From: Campylobacteraceae bacterium
Lineage (GTDB): Bacteria > Campylobacterota > Campylobacteria > Campylobacterales > Campylobacteraceae
Assembly (NCBI GenBank): GCA_031259875.1
Contig: JAIRKW010000153.1
Coordinates: forward strand, 1-6,524
Direction: 5' to 3'
Length of the DNA: 6,524 nucleotides
The notes under the pieces are model-generated. The model was given only the letters and a program-made list of their open reading frames with translations, was not told the DNA's origin and made no database searches. Position numbers and translations under genes: made by a program. This document shows, piece by piece, positions 1 through 5,916 of the stretch (within the stretch, counting starts at the first letter, position 1; each line of letters begins with the position of its first letter).

Positions 1-2
1 AG

Positions 3-464
3 GCTTTAGCTACAAATGCTCCAAGCGCATTTGTGTTGTCGCGCCAAAAATTGACGGTATTGGACGGCAGTAAAGATTTTGGCGGCGCTGATAGGGGCGG
101 ATACCTCTTAAAAAGAGCCGAAAATCCAAAAATCACGCTTATCGCAAGCGGAAGCGAAGTGGAACTTTGCGTAAAAGCCGCAAAGAGATTAAAAGATGAA
201 GGCATAGAGGCAAATATTGTAAGCGTGCCGTGTTTTGACCTCTTTTTAGAGCAAGAGAGCACATACATACAAACCGTTATAGATAAAAATACGAAAGTTT
301 TGGCCGTAGAGGCGAGCTCTGGCGATGTGTGGTGGAGATATGCTGATGATGTTATATGTATGAAGAGTTTTGGCGCAAGCGCACCAAGTGAAAAGCTTTT
401 TGAAAAATTTGGCTTTAGTGTGGAAAATGTGGTCGCAAAAGCAAAAAAACTGCTGGAAAAATAG
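3..464 (+). CDS. tkt: Transketolase, C-terminal part (5' truncated by window edge)
   Basis: This is the last 153 codons of transketolase, the thiamine-diphosphate enzyme of the non-oxidative pentose phosphate pathway that moves two-carbon units between sugar phosphates in the cytoplasm. The reading frame is open from the window's first bases, and translation gives APSAFVLSRQKL, the end of the pyrimidine-binding domain. The C-terminal domain follows, with ASGSEVELCVKAAKRL, then VLAVEASSGDVWWRY, and finally the family signature FGASAPSEKLFEKFGFS followed by VENVVAKAKKLLEK, which closely matches the end of bacterial TktA. The GTG at 33 is internal, not a start. The cofactor-binding half lies outside the window. 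The sedoheptulose 7-phosphate it interconverts is the precursor of LPS-core heptose, which fits the envelope genes downstream, although co-regulation is not shown. Confidence 0.95.
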   Translation, partial: ALATNAPSAFVLSRQKLTVLDGSKDFGGADRGGYLLKRAENPKITLIASGSEVELCVKAAKRLKDEGIEANIVSVPCFDLFLEQESTYIQTVIDKNTKVLAVEASSGDVWWRYADDVICMKSFGASAPSEKLFEKFGFSVENVVAKAKKLLEK

Positions 465-470
465 CCGCAT

Positions 471-498
471 AGCTGAAAAATTAATATTTTTGGGCTTT
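471..498 (+). terminator. Possible intrinsic terminator of tkt
   Basis: Seven bases after the tkt stop, AGCTG and AAAAAT (471-481) can pair with ATTTTT and GGGCT (486-496) around a TAAT loop. This gives a 10-pair stem containing one G-T wobble and interrupted by one G-G mismatch, followed by only a short T run. It is weak and AT-rich, so termination may be incomplete and some read-through into uppP is possible. Confidence 0.35.
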
Positions 499-517
499 AA
501 AAGTTCAATATGTAAAA

Positions 518-527
518 TACGCGCGTA
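518..527. repeat. Perfect 10-bp GC-rich palindrome
   Basis: TACGCGCGTA is a perfect palindrome in the AT-rich spacer between tkt and uppP. A TAAAAT hexamer (513-518) ends on its first base, with TTGGGC 17 bp upstream (490-495), so the palindrome would sit at or near the start of a transcript if that weak promoter is used. It could be a protein-binding site or chance. Confidence 0.25.
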
Positions 528-611
528 ATTAAGAGGCTCTATAGTCGCTTAAAAGGCGTATACTTTTATAAGTTTTGCCCAAAAGCGCGGGTTTTATATA
601 TTTTGCTAAAT

Positions 612-641
612 TTGTCTTTAAAACCGTTTTTATTTTATACG
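612..641 (+). promoter_or_regulatory. Candidate uppP promoter
   Basis: TTGTCT (612-617) is followed after 17-18 bp by TTATAC/TATACG (635-641) in a T-rich run typical of Campylobacterota promoters. It would give a leader of about 60 bases before the uppP ATG at 709. The match is moderate, and other AT-rich hexamers in the 465-708 spacer could serve instead. I see no RNA gene in this spacer. Confidence 0.25.
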
Positions 642-708
642 ATTTGTTGAGATTTGGCTGTGCGGACTGTTTGCAGGTGTTGGAAATTTTGTGTTTCAAA
701 GGAAAAAT

Positions 709-1509
709 ATGAATTGGCTTGAAGTATTTATACTCTCCATCGTTCAAGGAATTACAGAGTTTTTACCGGTCTCAAGTTCTGCGCATCTTGTTTTAGTCCC
801 TCATATATTTGGCTGGCAGGACCAAGGGCTTGCATTTGATGTGGCTGTACATTTTGGAACGCTCTTTGCTGTAGTTATCTACTTCAAAAATGAGATTTTG
901 ACTCTTTTAAAAGATTGGTTCAAGTCTTTAAAAGCGCGTAAAAATATCGGTGAAAGCCGCCTTGCATGGGGAATTATAACAGCTACTATTCCAGCCTGCA
1001 TAGCGGGACTTTTGTTTAACGATATGATTGAATCCTATCTGCGCTCTCCTTTGGTTATAGCTTCAACAACTGTAATATTTGGTATCGTACTTTTTATAGC
1101 CGATAGATTTATGGGTAAAAAAGATGAAAAAAATATCACTTTATATATAGCTCTTTTGATAGGTTTGGCTCAAATGTTGGCGTTAATTCCGGGAGTTTCA
1201 AGGTCAGGCATAACTTTGAGTGCAGCTTTACTGTTGGGATTTAGCAGAGTAAGTGCTGCGAGATTTTCATTTTTACTCTCAATCCCGATAATTTTGCTTG
1301 CAAGCGGATACGAAGGGTTGAAACTAGTGCAAAGCACTTATGATGTGGAGTGGGATAAAATAATAGGCGCCGTCATTGTCTCATTTGCAAGCGGATATGC
1401 ATGCATACATCTGTTTTTAAAAGCCATATCAAAGTTTTCTATGGTGCCGTTTGTAGTTTATAGACTATTGTTGGGAGCTGTACTGTTTTTTGTGTTTTGG
1501 GGTATATAG
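709..1509 (+). CDS. uppP: Undecaprenyl-diphosphate phosphatase (UppP/BacA)
   Basis: This integral membrane enzyme dephosphorylates undecaprenyl diphosphate to the monophosphate, recycling the lipid carrier for peptidoglycan and other surface glycans. Loss or excess affects bacitracin sensitivity. The 266-aa length is normal for the family. Both family signatures are present: QGITEFLPVSSSAHL (13-27), with the (E/Q)xxxE pair Q13/E17 and H26, and PGVSRSGIT (161-169) with the conserved Arg165. FSFLLSIP (186-193) follows, and several hydrophobic segments span the whole chain. I chose the ATG at 709 because AAAGGA (698-703) lies 5 bases upstream and MNWLEVF is the usual start. An in-frame GTG at 691 would add six unconserved residues. 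It stands alone on the plus strand after tkt, and its stop codon directly abuts the stop of the convergent gene. Confidence 0.96.
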   Translation: MNWLEVFILSIVQGITEFLPVSSSAHLVLVPHIFGWQDQGLAFDVAVHFGTLFAVVIYFKNEILTLLKDWFKSLKARKNIGESRLAWGIITATIPACIAGLLFNDMIESYLRSPLVIASTTVIFGIVLFIADRFMGKKDEKNITLYIALLIGLAQMLALIPGVSRSGITLSAALLLGFSRVSAARFSFLLSIPIILLASGYEGLKLVQSTYDVEWDKIIGAVIVSFASGYACIHLFLKAISKFSMVPFVVYRLLLGAVLFFVFWGI

Positions 1510-1842
1510 CTATTTTTTTAACTTTTCTACCTCTTTTTTTAGGGTTAATATATCGTTTTTCAGTTCTTTTATCTCTTTTTGCAATTTTTCCATTTCGCTT
1601 TCAAGCTTTTTGATGTTTTTGGCGGAATTTTCAGTGTTGTTTTTGAGTTTTTTTGTCTCTTCATCCTGCGTGTCGTTCTTTTTTGCGTTATTTTTTTCAA
1701 ATTCTTTGAGTTTTTCTATATTATCTTCAGTGCACTTGTCGTAAAAAATTCCGCTCCCGTATGCCTCTTTGCAAGCCGTAAATGTATTCTGCGCAAAAAG
1801 TGCACCTGTGCAAAAAAACAAAATAACAGCGATTTTATACAT
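1510..1842 (-). CDS. Small exported coiled-coil protein of unknown function
   Basis: I do not recognise this 110-aa protein as a named family. Residues 1-17 form a signal peptide (MYKIAVILFFCTGALFA) with a probable cleavage at ALFA|QN, so it is likely periplasmic. No lipobox is present. Two cysteines (C24, C37) in the mature N-terminal segment could form a disulphide. A hydrophilic linker (about 41-75) leads to a coiled coil from I77 to L108, with a-positions I77, M84, I91, I98, V105 and all-Leu d-positions L80, L87, L94, L101, L108. The start at 1842 is chosen because AAGGAG (1849-1854) sits 6 bases upstream. The same frame runs further upstream (to 1938), but without a comparable ribosome site. 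It is divergent from lpxB and convergent with uppP at zero distance. The position suggests an envelope role, but this is only inference. Confidence 0.75.
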   Translation of the reverse strand: MYKIAVILFFCTGALFAQNTFTACKEAYGSGIFYDKCTEDNIEKLKEFEKNNAKKNDTQDEETKKLKNNTENSAKNIKKLESEMEKLQKEIKELKNDILTLKKEVEKLKK

Positions 1843-1862
1843 GAGAAGCTCCTTAATTTTGA

Positions 1863-1890
1863 TGTATAAATATAGCGTAAAGTTTGTAAA
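1863..1890 (-). promoter_or_regulatory. Candidate promoter for the coiled-coil gene
   Basis: Reading the minus strand, TTTACA (1885-1890; 5 of 6 match to TTGACA) is followed after 16 bp by TATACA (1863-1868). An alternative -10, TATATT, lies at 1869-1874. Either would give a very short leader of about 14-20 bases before the ATG at 1842. It is back-to-back with the lpxB promoter in the 116-bp divergent spacer. Confidence 0.35.
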
Positions 1891-1900
1891 TTCGACCTCA

Positions 1901-1929
1901 TTAACTGCAAAGCTATTGTTGGATAAAAT
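1901..1929 (+). promoter_or_regulatory. Candidate lpxB operon promoter
   Basis: TTAACT (1901-1906; 4 of 6 match to the -35 consensus) and TAAAAT (1924-1929; 5 of 6 match to the -10 consensus) are separated by exactly 17 bp. Transcription would begin near 1936, giving a leader of about 23 bases before the lpxB ATG. This is the only good promoter seen ahead of the four-gene operon. Confidence 0.45.
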
Positions 1930-1958
1930 CAAAATCAATTTTTTAAGGCAAAACGATT

Positions 1959-2990
1959 ATGAAAAAACTGTTGGTAAGCGCGCTTGAGCCTTCGGCAAAT
2001 TTGCATTTAAAACCCATTTTAAAAGAGCTTGGAGAATACAAGCTTTTTGGAATATTTGACGAAGATTTTGGAAATCCGCTTTTTAAATCAAAAGAGTTTT
2101 CGGTTATGGGTTTTTTGGATGTTTTTTCAAAACTCAAAAAGGCAAAAACAGCGATAGACAAAATGGCGCGCTTAAGTCTTGAGGTTTCCCATGTGCTGCT
2201 TATAGATTCTCCTGCCTTTAACTTACCGCTTGCAAAAGCTATCAGAAAAATCAATAAAAACGTGCCCATTACTTGGTATATTTTGCCCAAAGTGTGGGCA
2301 TGGAAAAAGAAGCGCGCAAAAAAAGTGGAGAAATACTGCACCAATTTAGCGTCTATATTCCCCTTTGAAGATAGATTTTATACGCGCGCGGTTTATGTCG
2401 GCAATCCTCTTTTGGATGAGATAAAACAGACAAAAAAAAGTTTTGAAAACAGCGGAAAAATAGTCTTTATGCCTGGTTCTCGTAAATCAGAGATAAAATC
2501 CCTTACGCCCATTTTCAAGGAAGTTGCTGCGAAATTAAATAAAGAAAATATTATAGTGATACCAAAGCACTTCAATACCGATGAAATAGAGACACTTTAC
2601 GGGGATTTGAGCGGATTTACAATATCTAAAGACGCTCATCAAAGTTTGCTGAATGCGGAGTTTGCTTTTGTCTGCTCTGGAACGGCTACACTAGAGGCAG
2701 CTATTATAGGCACGCCATTAGTGTTGTGCTATAAGGCTAAAGCGCTTGATTATTTTATTGCCAGAAGATTTGTAAAATTGAAATTCGCAGGTTTAGCGAA
2801 TATTATATTTGATTTTTACAATAAGCCGCCTTTACACAAAGAGTTTTTGCAAGATGAGGTAAGCGTGCAAAATCTTTTAAGTGAATATGAAAATATGAAC
2901 AAAGAGGAGTTTTTCAAATGCTCCTTGAAGTTAAAAGAGATACTGTCTCACGGCAGTTCGGAAGTTGTGGCTAAGATAATTAAGATATAA
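1959..2990 (+). CDS. lpxB: Lipid-A-disaccharide synthase (LpxB)
   Basis: This glycosyltransferase condenses UDP-2,3-diacylglucosamine with lipid X to give the beta-1,6 lipid A disaccharide at the inner face of the cytoplasmic membrane. At 343 aa it is shorter than the E. coli enzyme (382 aa). In order it shows SALEPSANLHLK (7-18), the Campylobacter form of the N-terminal AGEASGD motif; MGFLDVF (50-56); LLIDSPAFNLP (80-90), with D83 at the conserved acidic position; VWAWKKKR (112-119); SIFPFE (132-137); VGNPLLDE (147-154); MPGSRKSE (171-178), with conserved R175; and CSGTATLEAA (239-248), the nucleotide-sugar loop. The ATG is preceded by a modest TAAGG at 1944-1948, ten bases away, so initiation may be weak. 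It is the first gene of the lpxB-greA-argC-metallophosphoesterase operon. Confidence 0.95.
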   Translation: MKKLLVSALEPSANLHLKPILKELGEYKLFGIFDEDFGNPLFKSKEFSVMGFLDVFSKLKKAKTAIDKMARLSLEVSHVLLIDSPAFNLPLAKAIRKINKNVPITWYILPKVWAWKKKRAKKVEKYCTNLASIFPFEDRFYTRAVYVGNPLLDEIKQTKKSFENSGKIVFMPGSRKSEIKSLTPIFKEVAAKLNKENIIVIPKHFNTDEIETLYGDLSGFTISKDAHQSLLNAEFAFVCSGTATLEAAIIGTPLVLCYKAKALDYFIARRFVKLKFAGLANIIFDFYNKPPLHKEFLQDEVSVQNLLSEYENMNKEEFFKCSLKLKEILSHGSSEVVAKIIKI

Positions 2991-3024
2991 TAAAAGTTTG
3001 AATTTTACGGTTTCGGAGTTGAAA

Positions 3025-3522
3025 GTGAAGAAAGAGCCTATGACGCTTTACGGTTTTACAAAGTTGAAAGAGGAGCTGCAAAATTTAACAAAAGTGCAGC
3101 GTCCGCAAATCGTGATAGAGATAGATACGGCGCGGGGTCACGGTGACCTGAAAGAGAATGCCGAATATCACGCCGCCCGTGAGAAACAGAGATTTATAGA
3201 AGCACGAATTGCCGAATTTTCAGATATTTTATCAAGAGCACAGATAATAGATCCAAGCACATATCAGCACGATAAAGTACTTTTCGGCTCTACTGTAGAA
3301 TTGGAAAATATTGACAGCGCACAAAGCGTTGTTTATACAATAGTGGGTGCATTTGAAAGCAATGTTGAAAAAGGACTTATCTCTATCTCTTCACCGCTTG
3401 CCAAGCACCTTATCGGTAAAAAAAAGGGTGATGAAGTTACGGTCAAACTGCCTAAAGGCGAAGCCTCATATGAGGTGATAGACGTCTATTTTAAACATAT
3501 AGAGTTTCAGGAGAGGGTATGA
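3025..3522 (+). CDS. greA: Transcription elongation factor GreA (GTG start)
   Basis: GreA enters the secondary channel of RNA polymerase and stimulates cleavage of backtracked transcripts, rescuing stalled elongation. The N-terminal coiled-coil domain (about 1-75) carries the family signature HGDLKENAEYHAAREKQ (39-55). The acidic tip residues D41 and E44 fall at exactly the E. coli positions when translation begins at the GTG at 3025, which also has GGAG (3015-3018) six bases upstream. That settles the start. An upstream TTG (2998) and an internal ATG (3040) fit worse. The C-terminal FKBP-like domain (about 84-160) includes ISISSPLAKHLIGKKKGDEV and ends a few residues beyond the usual length (165 aa against 158 in E. 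coli). It lies 34 bp after lpxB and overlaps argC by ATGA, implying translational coupling. The lpxB-greA pair is also known from Campylobacter jejuni. Confidence 0.95.
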   Translation: MKKEPMTLYGFTKLKEELQNLTKVQRPQIVIEIDTARGHGDLKENAEYHAAREKQRFIEARIAEFSDILSRAQIIDPSTYQHDKVLFGSTVELENIDSAQSVVYTIVGAFESNVEKGLISISSPLAKHLIGKKKGDEVTVKLPKGEASYEVIDVYFKHIEFQERV

Positions 3523-4529
3523 AAAAAGTTAATGTTGCTATTATAGGCGCGAGCGGTTATACAGGGCTTGAATTGATAAAACTTTTGATTAATCACACGA
3601 ATTTTACTCTTGCATATGTTGGAACAAGTGAAGGCGGTATGAATATCAGCGATTTGCATCCAAGCCTTTTAAATGTTGCAGATATGAGAGTGCAAAAGAG
3701 CGAACCAAAAGAGATAGCCAAAACTTGCGAATTGGCATTTTTAGCGTTGCCTCATAAGACTGCTATGGAGTTTGCAAAAGAGCTTTTGGAGCTTGGTGTA
3801 AAAGTGGTCGATTTGTCTGCTGATTACAGGCTCTCTTTGGGGAACTACGAGAAACATTATGGTGTGCATTTAGATAAAGAGCATTTGAAAGAGGCTGTTT
3901 ACGGATTGCCCGAACTCAATCGTGAAAAAATCAAAAAAGCCTCTTTGACGGCAAATCCGGGCTGTTATCCTACGGCTTCGATTTTGGCGGTAGCTCCGTT
4001 TGCTCCATACATAAAGAAAGATACTCCTATTTTTATAGACGCAAAAAGCGGCGTATCAGGACGCGGGAAAAAGACAACTGACAGCGAGCATTTTGTGAAT
4101 GTGAATGAGAATTTTTTAACTTATAATGCCTTAAAACATAGACACGAGCCCGAAATAGCGGAGGTTTTAAATTCGCAAAATATTACTAACGCCGTATATT
4201 TTGTACCACATCTATTACCGATAACAAGAGGTATGTTAGTCAGTGTATATATGCAGCTGGACGCTAAAATAGATGCATTTAAAGTGCTGACTGATTTTTA
4301 TAAAAACGAACAATTTATTAGAGTAAGAGACACGGCTGTTAGTCTGAAATTAACGGCAGGCACGAATTTTTGTGACCTTTTCGCAGCCAAAAAAGATGAT
4401 ATTGTATTTGTCAGCTCAAGCATAGACAATCTTTTGCGGGGAGCTTCAGCGCAGGCAGTTGTGAATGCCAATTTGATGTTTGGTTTTGAGGAGAGTGCAG
4501 GAATACCTAAGGCGGCTTATGTCCCTTAA
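3519..4529 (+). CDS. argC: N-acetyl-gamma-glutamyl-phosphate reductase (ArgC)
   Basis: ArgC performs the third step of arginine synthesis, the NADPH-dependent reduction of N-acetyl-gamma-glutamyl phosphate to N-acetylglutamate semialdehyde in the cytoplasm. The 336-aa protein starts with the Rossmann motif GASGYTG (10-16). It continues with FLALPHKTAM (74-83), VVDLSADYRL (96-105), VYGLPELN (127-134) and the catalytic-cysteine motif NPGCYPT (146-152, nucleophile C149). SGVSGRGK (177-184), HRHEPEI (207-213, carrying the catalytic His), VPHLLPITRGM (229-239) and LLRGASAQAVVNANLMFGF (305-323) complete it. Every expected family block is present. AGGAG (3509-3513) lies five bases before the ATG, inside the end of greA. 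It sits away from argB/argD, in an operon whose other genes have no role in arginine synthesis, so regulation by arginine would not be expected from context alone. Confidence 0.96.
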   Translation: MKKVNVAIIGASGYTGLELIKLLINHTNFTLAYVGTSEGGMNISDLHPSLLNVADMRVQKSEPKEIAKTCELAFLALPHKTAMEFAKELLELGVKVVDLSADYRLSLGNYEKHYGVHLDKEHLKEAVYGLPELNREKIKKASLTANPGCYPTASILAVAPFAPYIKKDTPIFIDAKSGVSGRGKKTTDSEHFVNVNENFLTYNALKHRHEPEIAEVLNSQNITNAVYFVPHLLPITRGMLVSVYMQLDAKIDAFKVLTDFYKNEQFIRVRDTAVSLKLTAGTNFCDLFAAKKDDIVFVSSSIDNLLRGASAQAVVNANLMFGFEESAGIPKAAYVP

Positions 4530-5241
4530 GATAAAGGACGGAGCATTGTTTGTTGCAGATGCTCACGAAAACGGTAAAAACCGAACACTTTTTTCCAAAC
4601 TTTTACGCAGGATAAATTCAGGCGAAGCGAACGTAACACAGCTTTTTTTAATGGGTGATATGTTTGATTTGTTAGTTGGCGGCAATAAAACAACACAACT
4701 TCTTTTTCAAGATGAAATAGCCTGTCTTGAAGAGATTGGGCTAAAGATTGATGTATTTTATTTTGAAGGCAATCACGATTTTAATCTTAGCAAGGTTTTC
4801 TCAAATGTAAAAGTTATTCCCTTAAAAAAACAGCCGATAATGTTTGAGAATAAGTGCGGTTCGTTTTGGCTTGCTCATGGTGATTTGGGCGGCGGATTCA
4901 GGTACAGGCTTTACACTGCGTTGATAAGAAATCCATTTTTAGTCACTATTTTAAATCTTTTTGATTCTAAGGGTTTGATTTCATACTCTATTTTAAAAAA
5001 ACTTGAAAAAAAAGAGCTTTGTATTAAAATAGAGAACTTTGAAAATATAGCTGCAAACAAAGTACTTTTTTACAGCGAGTGCGATTTTATCGTTGAAGGG
5101 CATTATCATCAAGACAAAAGCTTTATTTCCAAAAAGTGCACATATGTCAATCTCGGCGCATTTGCATGCGGCGGAAAAGTTTATATGTTTGATTCCAAAA
5201 GCAAGCCGTACTTTAAAAGTTTAATTTTTTCGGAACCATAA
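4519..5241 (+). CDS. Metallophosphoesterase, probable UDP-2,3-diacylglucosamine diphosphatase (LpxH-like)
   Basis: This is a calcineurin-like metallophosphoesterase of 240 aa, the same length as E. coli LpxH. The dimetal ligands are all present: DAH (14-16), GDMFD (46-50), GNHD (84-87), AHGD (119-122) and GHYH (194-197). In LpxH the reaction is hydrolysis of UDP-2,3-diacylglucosamine to lipid X and UMP at the membrane, which directly supplies LpxB, the first gene of this operon. That context supports a lipid A role. The third motif reads GNHD, as in generic phosphoesterases, rather than the GNRD typical of proteobacterial LpxH, so it belongs to a different branch and I leave the symbol blank. 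A hydrophobic stretch near 130-160 (YRLYTALIRNPFLVTILNLF) may help membrane contact. The ATG at 4519, with AAGG six bases upstream, overlaps argC by 11 bp. Confidence 0.85.
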   Translation: MSLKIKDGALFVADAHENGKNRTLFSKLLRRINSGEANVTQLFLMGDMFDLLVGGNKTTQLLFQDEIACLEEIGLKIDVFYFEGNHDFNLSKVFSNVKVIPLKKQPIMFENKCGSFWLAHGDLGGGFRYRLYTALIRNPFLVTILNLFDSKGLISYSILKKLEKKELCIKIENFENIAANKVLFYSECDFIVEGHYHQDKSFISKKCTYVNLGAFACGGKVYMFDSKSKPYFKSLIFSEP

Positions 5242-5242
5242 G

Positions 5243-5270
5243 AAGAGATTTGTTGAAATCTTTTTATTTT
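5243..5270 (+). terminator. Intrinsic terminator of the lpxB operon
   Basis: Directly after the phosphoesterase stop, AAGAGATTT (5243-5251) pairs with AAATCTTTT (5256-5264) around a GTTG loop. The nine-pair stem has one G-T wobble and runs into a T-rich tail ending at 5270 (TTTTTATTTT). This is a standard rho-independent terminator and marks the operon's 3' end. Confidence 0.7.
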
Positions 5271-5401
5271 GAGGTTAGTTTGTCAAAATCTAACGTTAAA
5301 ATAATGTGATAGTTGTTGTTGAAATAAATATCTGTTTTTTTATATCCTAAAAATCGTATTAAGCTGAGTATGGCAGTCCAGCAAGACGTTTGTGTCTTCA
5401 T
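5264..5401 (-). CDS. Doubtful 45-aa ORF convergent with the operon
   Basis: On the minus strand a frame open for about 62 codons contains ATG (5401) and ends at TAA (5264-5266), inside the T-tract of the operon terminator. The product would contain SCWTAILSLIRFLGYKK, a short hydrophobic segment, then YHIILTLDFDKLTSK at the C-terminus. No Shine-Dalgarno precedes the ATG and I recognise no family. The composition is protein-like, but both strands are fairly open in this AT-rich stretch. It may be the tail of a decayed gene or chance. Confidence 0.15.
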   Translation of the reverse strand: MKTQTSCWTAILSLIRFLGYKKTDIYFNNNYHIILTLDFDKLTSK

Positions 5402-5430
5402 CAACTGATTAAATTCGATAAAGATTGAAG

Positions 5431-5455
5431 TTTGAAATTCAAATTAAAATTCAAA
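5431..5455. repeat. AT-rich palindrome with direct repeat
   Basis: TTTGAAATTCAAA (5431-5443) is a perfect odd palindrome. Its right half, AAATTCAAA (5435-5443), recurs at 5447-5455. It could be a regulator site or part of the decayed repeat material. No adjacent gene shows what it would control. Confidence 0.35.
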
Positions 5456-5484
5456 GTTTAAAATATTGAATACTTTGTGTTGCT

Positions 5485-5548
5485 AGATTGTCACGCAACG
5501 CTTGCAAAAATAGGGATTGCTATGTCTTGAACGCTTTTTAAAATGACA
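5485..5548. repeat. Degenerate dispersed intergenic repeat (copy 1)
   Basis: Two modules lie side by side: AGATTGTCACGCAACGCTTGC (5485-5505) without its last base, and a block starting GGATTGCTATGTCTTGAACG at 5514 and ending AATGACA (5542-5548). Read on the minus strand the second block runs from TGTCATT to AGCAATCC. This resembles, with several mismatches, the widespread GTCATTGCGAG...GAAGCAATCC class of intergenic repeat found in many bacterial genomes. The identification is from memory of the pattern, not a search. Its decay explains an 85-codon minus-strand frame across 5491-5748 that I do not accept as a gene. Confidence 0.45.
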
Positions 5549-5598
5549 GAGGAGGTAGATTTTATCCTTTTTTCTTTTATCATTCCTGCTAAACTGCG

Positions 5599-5663
5599 AA
5601 GGAAACGCATATCTTTTTGTTTAAAACAAGCGAAGCGCTTTTTGTCTGCAAAAATGTTTCCTT
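5599..5663. repeat. Nested inverted repeat with inner terminator-like hairpin
   Basis: AAGGAAAC (5599-5606) is exactly complementary to GTTTCCTT (5656-5663). Nearly concentric inside is AAGCG-AAG-CGCTT (5628-5640), followed by more T residues on the plus strand and by TTGTTTT on the minus strand. The pair could form a roughly 65-base folded RNA or a bidirectional terminator. It sits between the copy 1 repeat and the GTCATT block at 5743, so it may be the core of a composite palindromic element. Confidence 0.45.
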
Positions 5664-5679
5664 GAAAATAAGCAAAGCA

Positions 5680-5691
5680 CTTTTGCAAAAG
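5680..5691. repeat. Perfect 12-bp palindrome
   Basis: CTTTTGCAAAAG is a perfect palindrome seventeen bases beyond the nested inverted repeat. It adds to the cluster of dyads in this spacer. Its role is unknown. Confidence 0.4.
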
Positions 5692-5916
5692 CAAAATATT
5701 TTTTGAAAACGATATTTGCAAAGAATGTGGAAATCCAATTTTTGTCATTGTAAAATACGAAATATTTCATAATTCAAACTGCCAATCATCTCATTTATTT
5801 GAAAGAGTACAGCAAATTTTATCATTGTTGAAAAAGAGTGCGGCGGTTAATACAGCAGTGAATTATCAAAAAAGATAATGTGAAATTGCTCAACGCAAAT
5901 TTTTAAATTGTATTTT

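Noticed and set aside
1513..1540. Homopolymer T runs near the uppP end as a phase-variation tract
   Set aside because: The runs are only about seven bases, they are T not G, and they fall at the 3' end of the coiled-coil gene where slippage would have little effect.
1490..1869. Phe/Ser-rich plus-strand frames opposite the coiled-coil gene
   Set aside because: They are shadows of Lys/Glu codons on the minus strand, with no ribosome sites.
1843..1938. 32-residue N-terminal extension of the coiled-coil protein
   Set aside because: It would bury the signal peptide and bypass the strong AAGGAG site; the start at 1842 is much better.
5543..5665. Short plus-strand frame beginning MTEEVDFILF
   Set aside because: It lies wholly inside the repeat and inverted-repeat element, has a basic low-quality C-terminus and no known family. 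It looks repeat-derived.
5491..5748. 85-codon minus-strand frame
   Set aside because: Its sequence is explained by decayed intergenic-repeat modules. It has no convincing ribosome site or family match, and overlapping frames on the plus strand are equally open.
5672..5878. Plus-strand frame containing DICKECGNPIFVIV, resembling a zinc ribbon
   Set aside because: It has only one CxxC pair and no ATG, GTG or TTG in its first half, and it overlaps the repeat relic that itself yields such translations.
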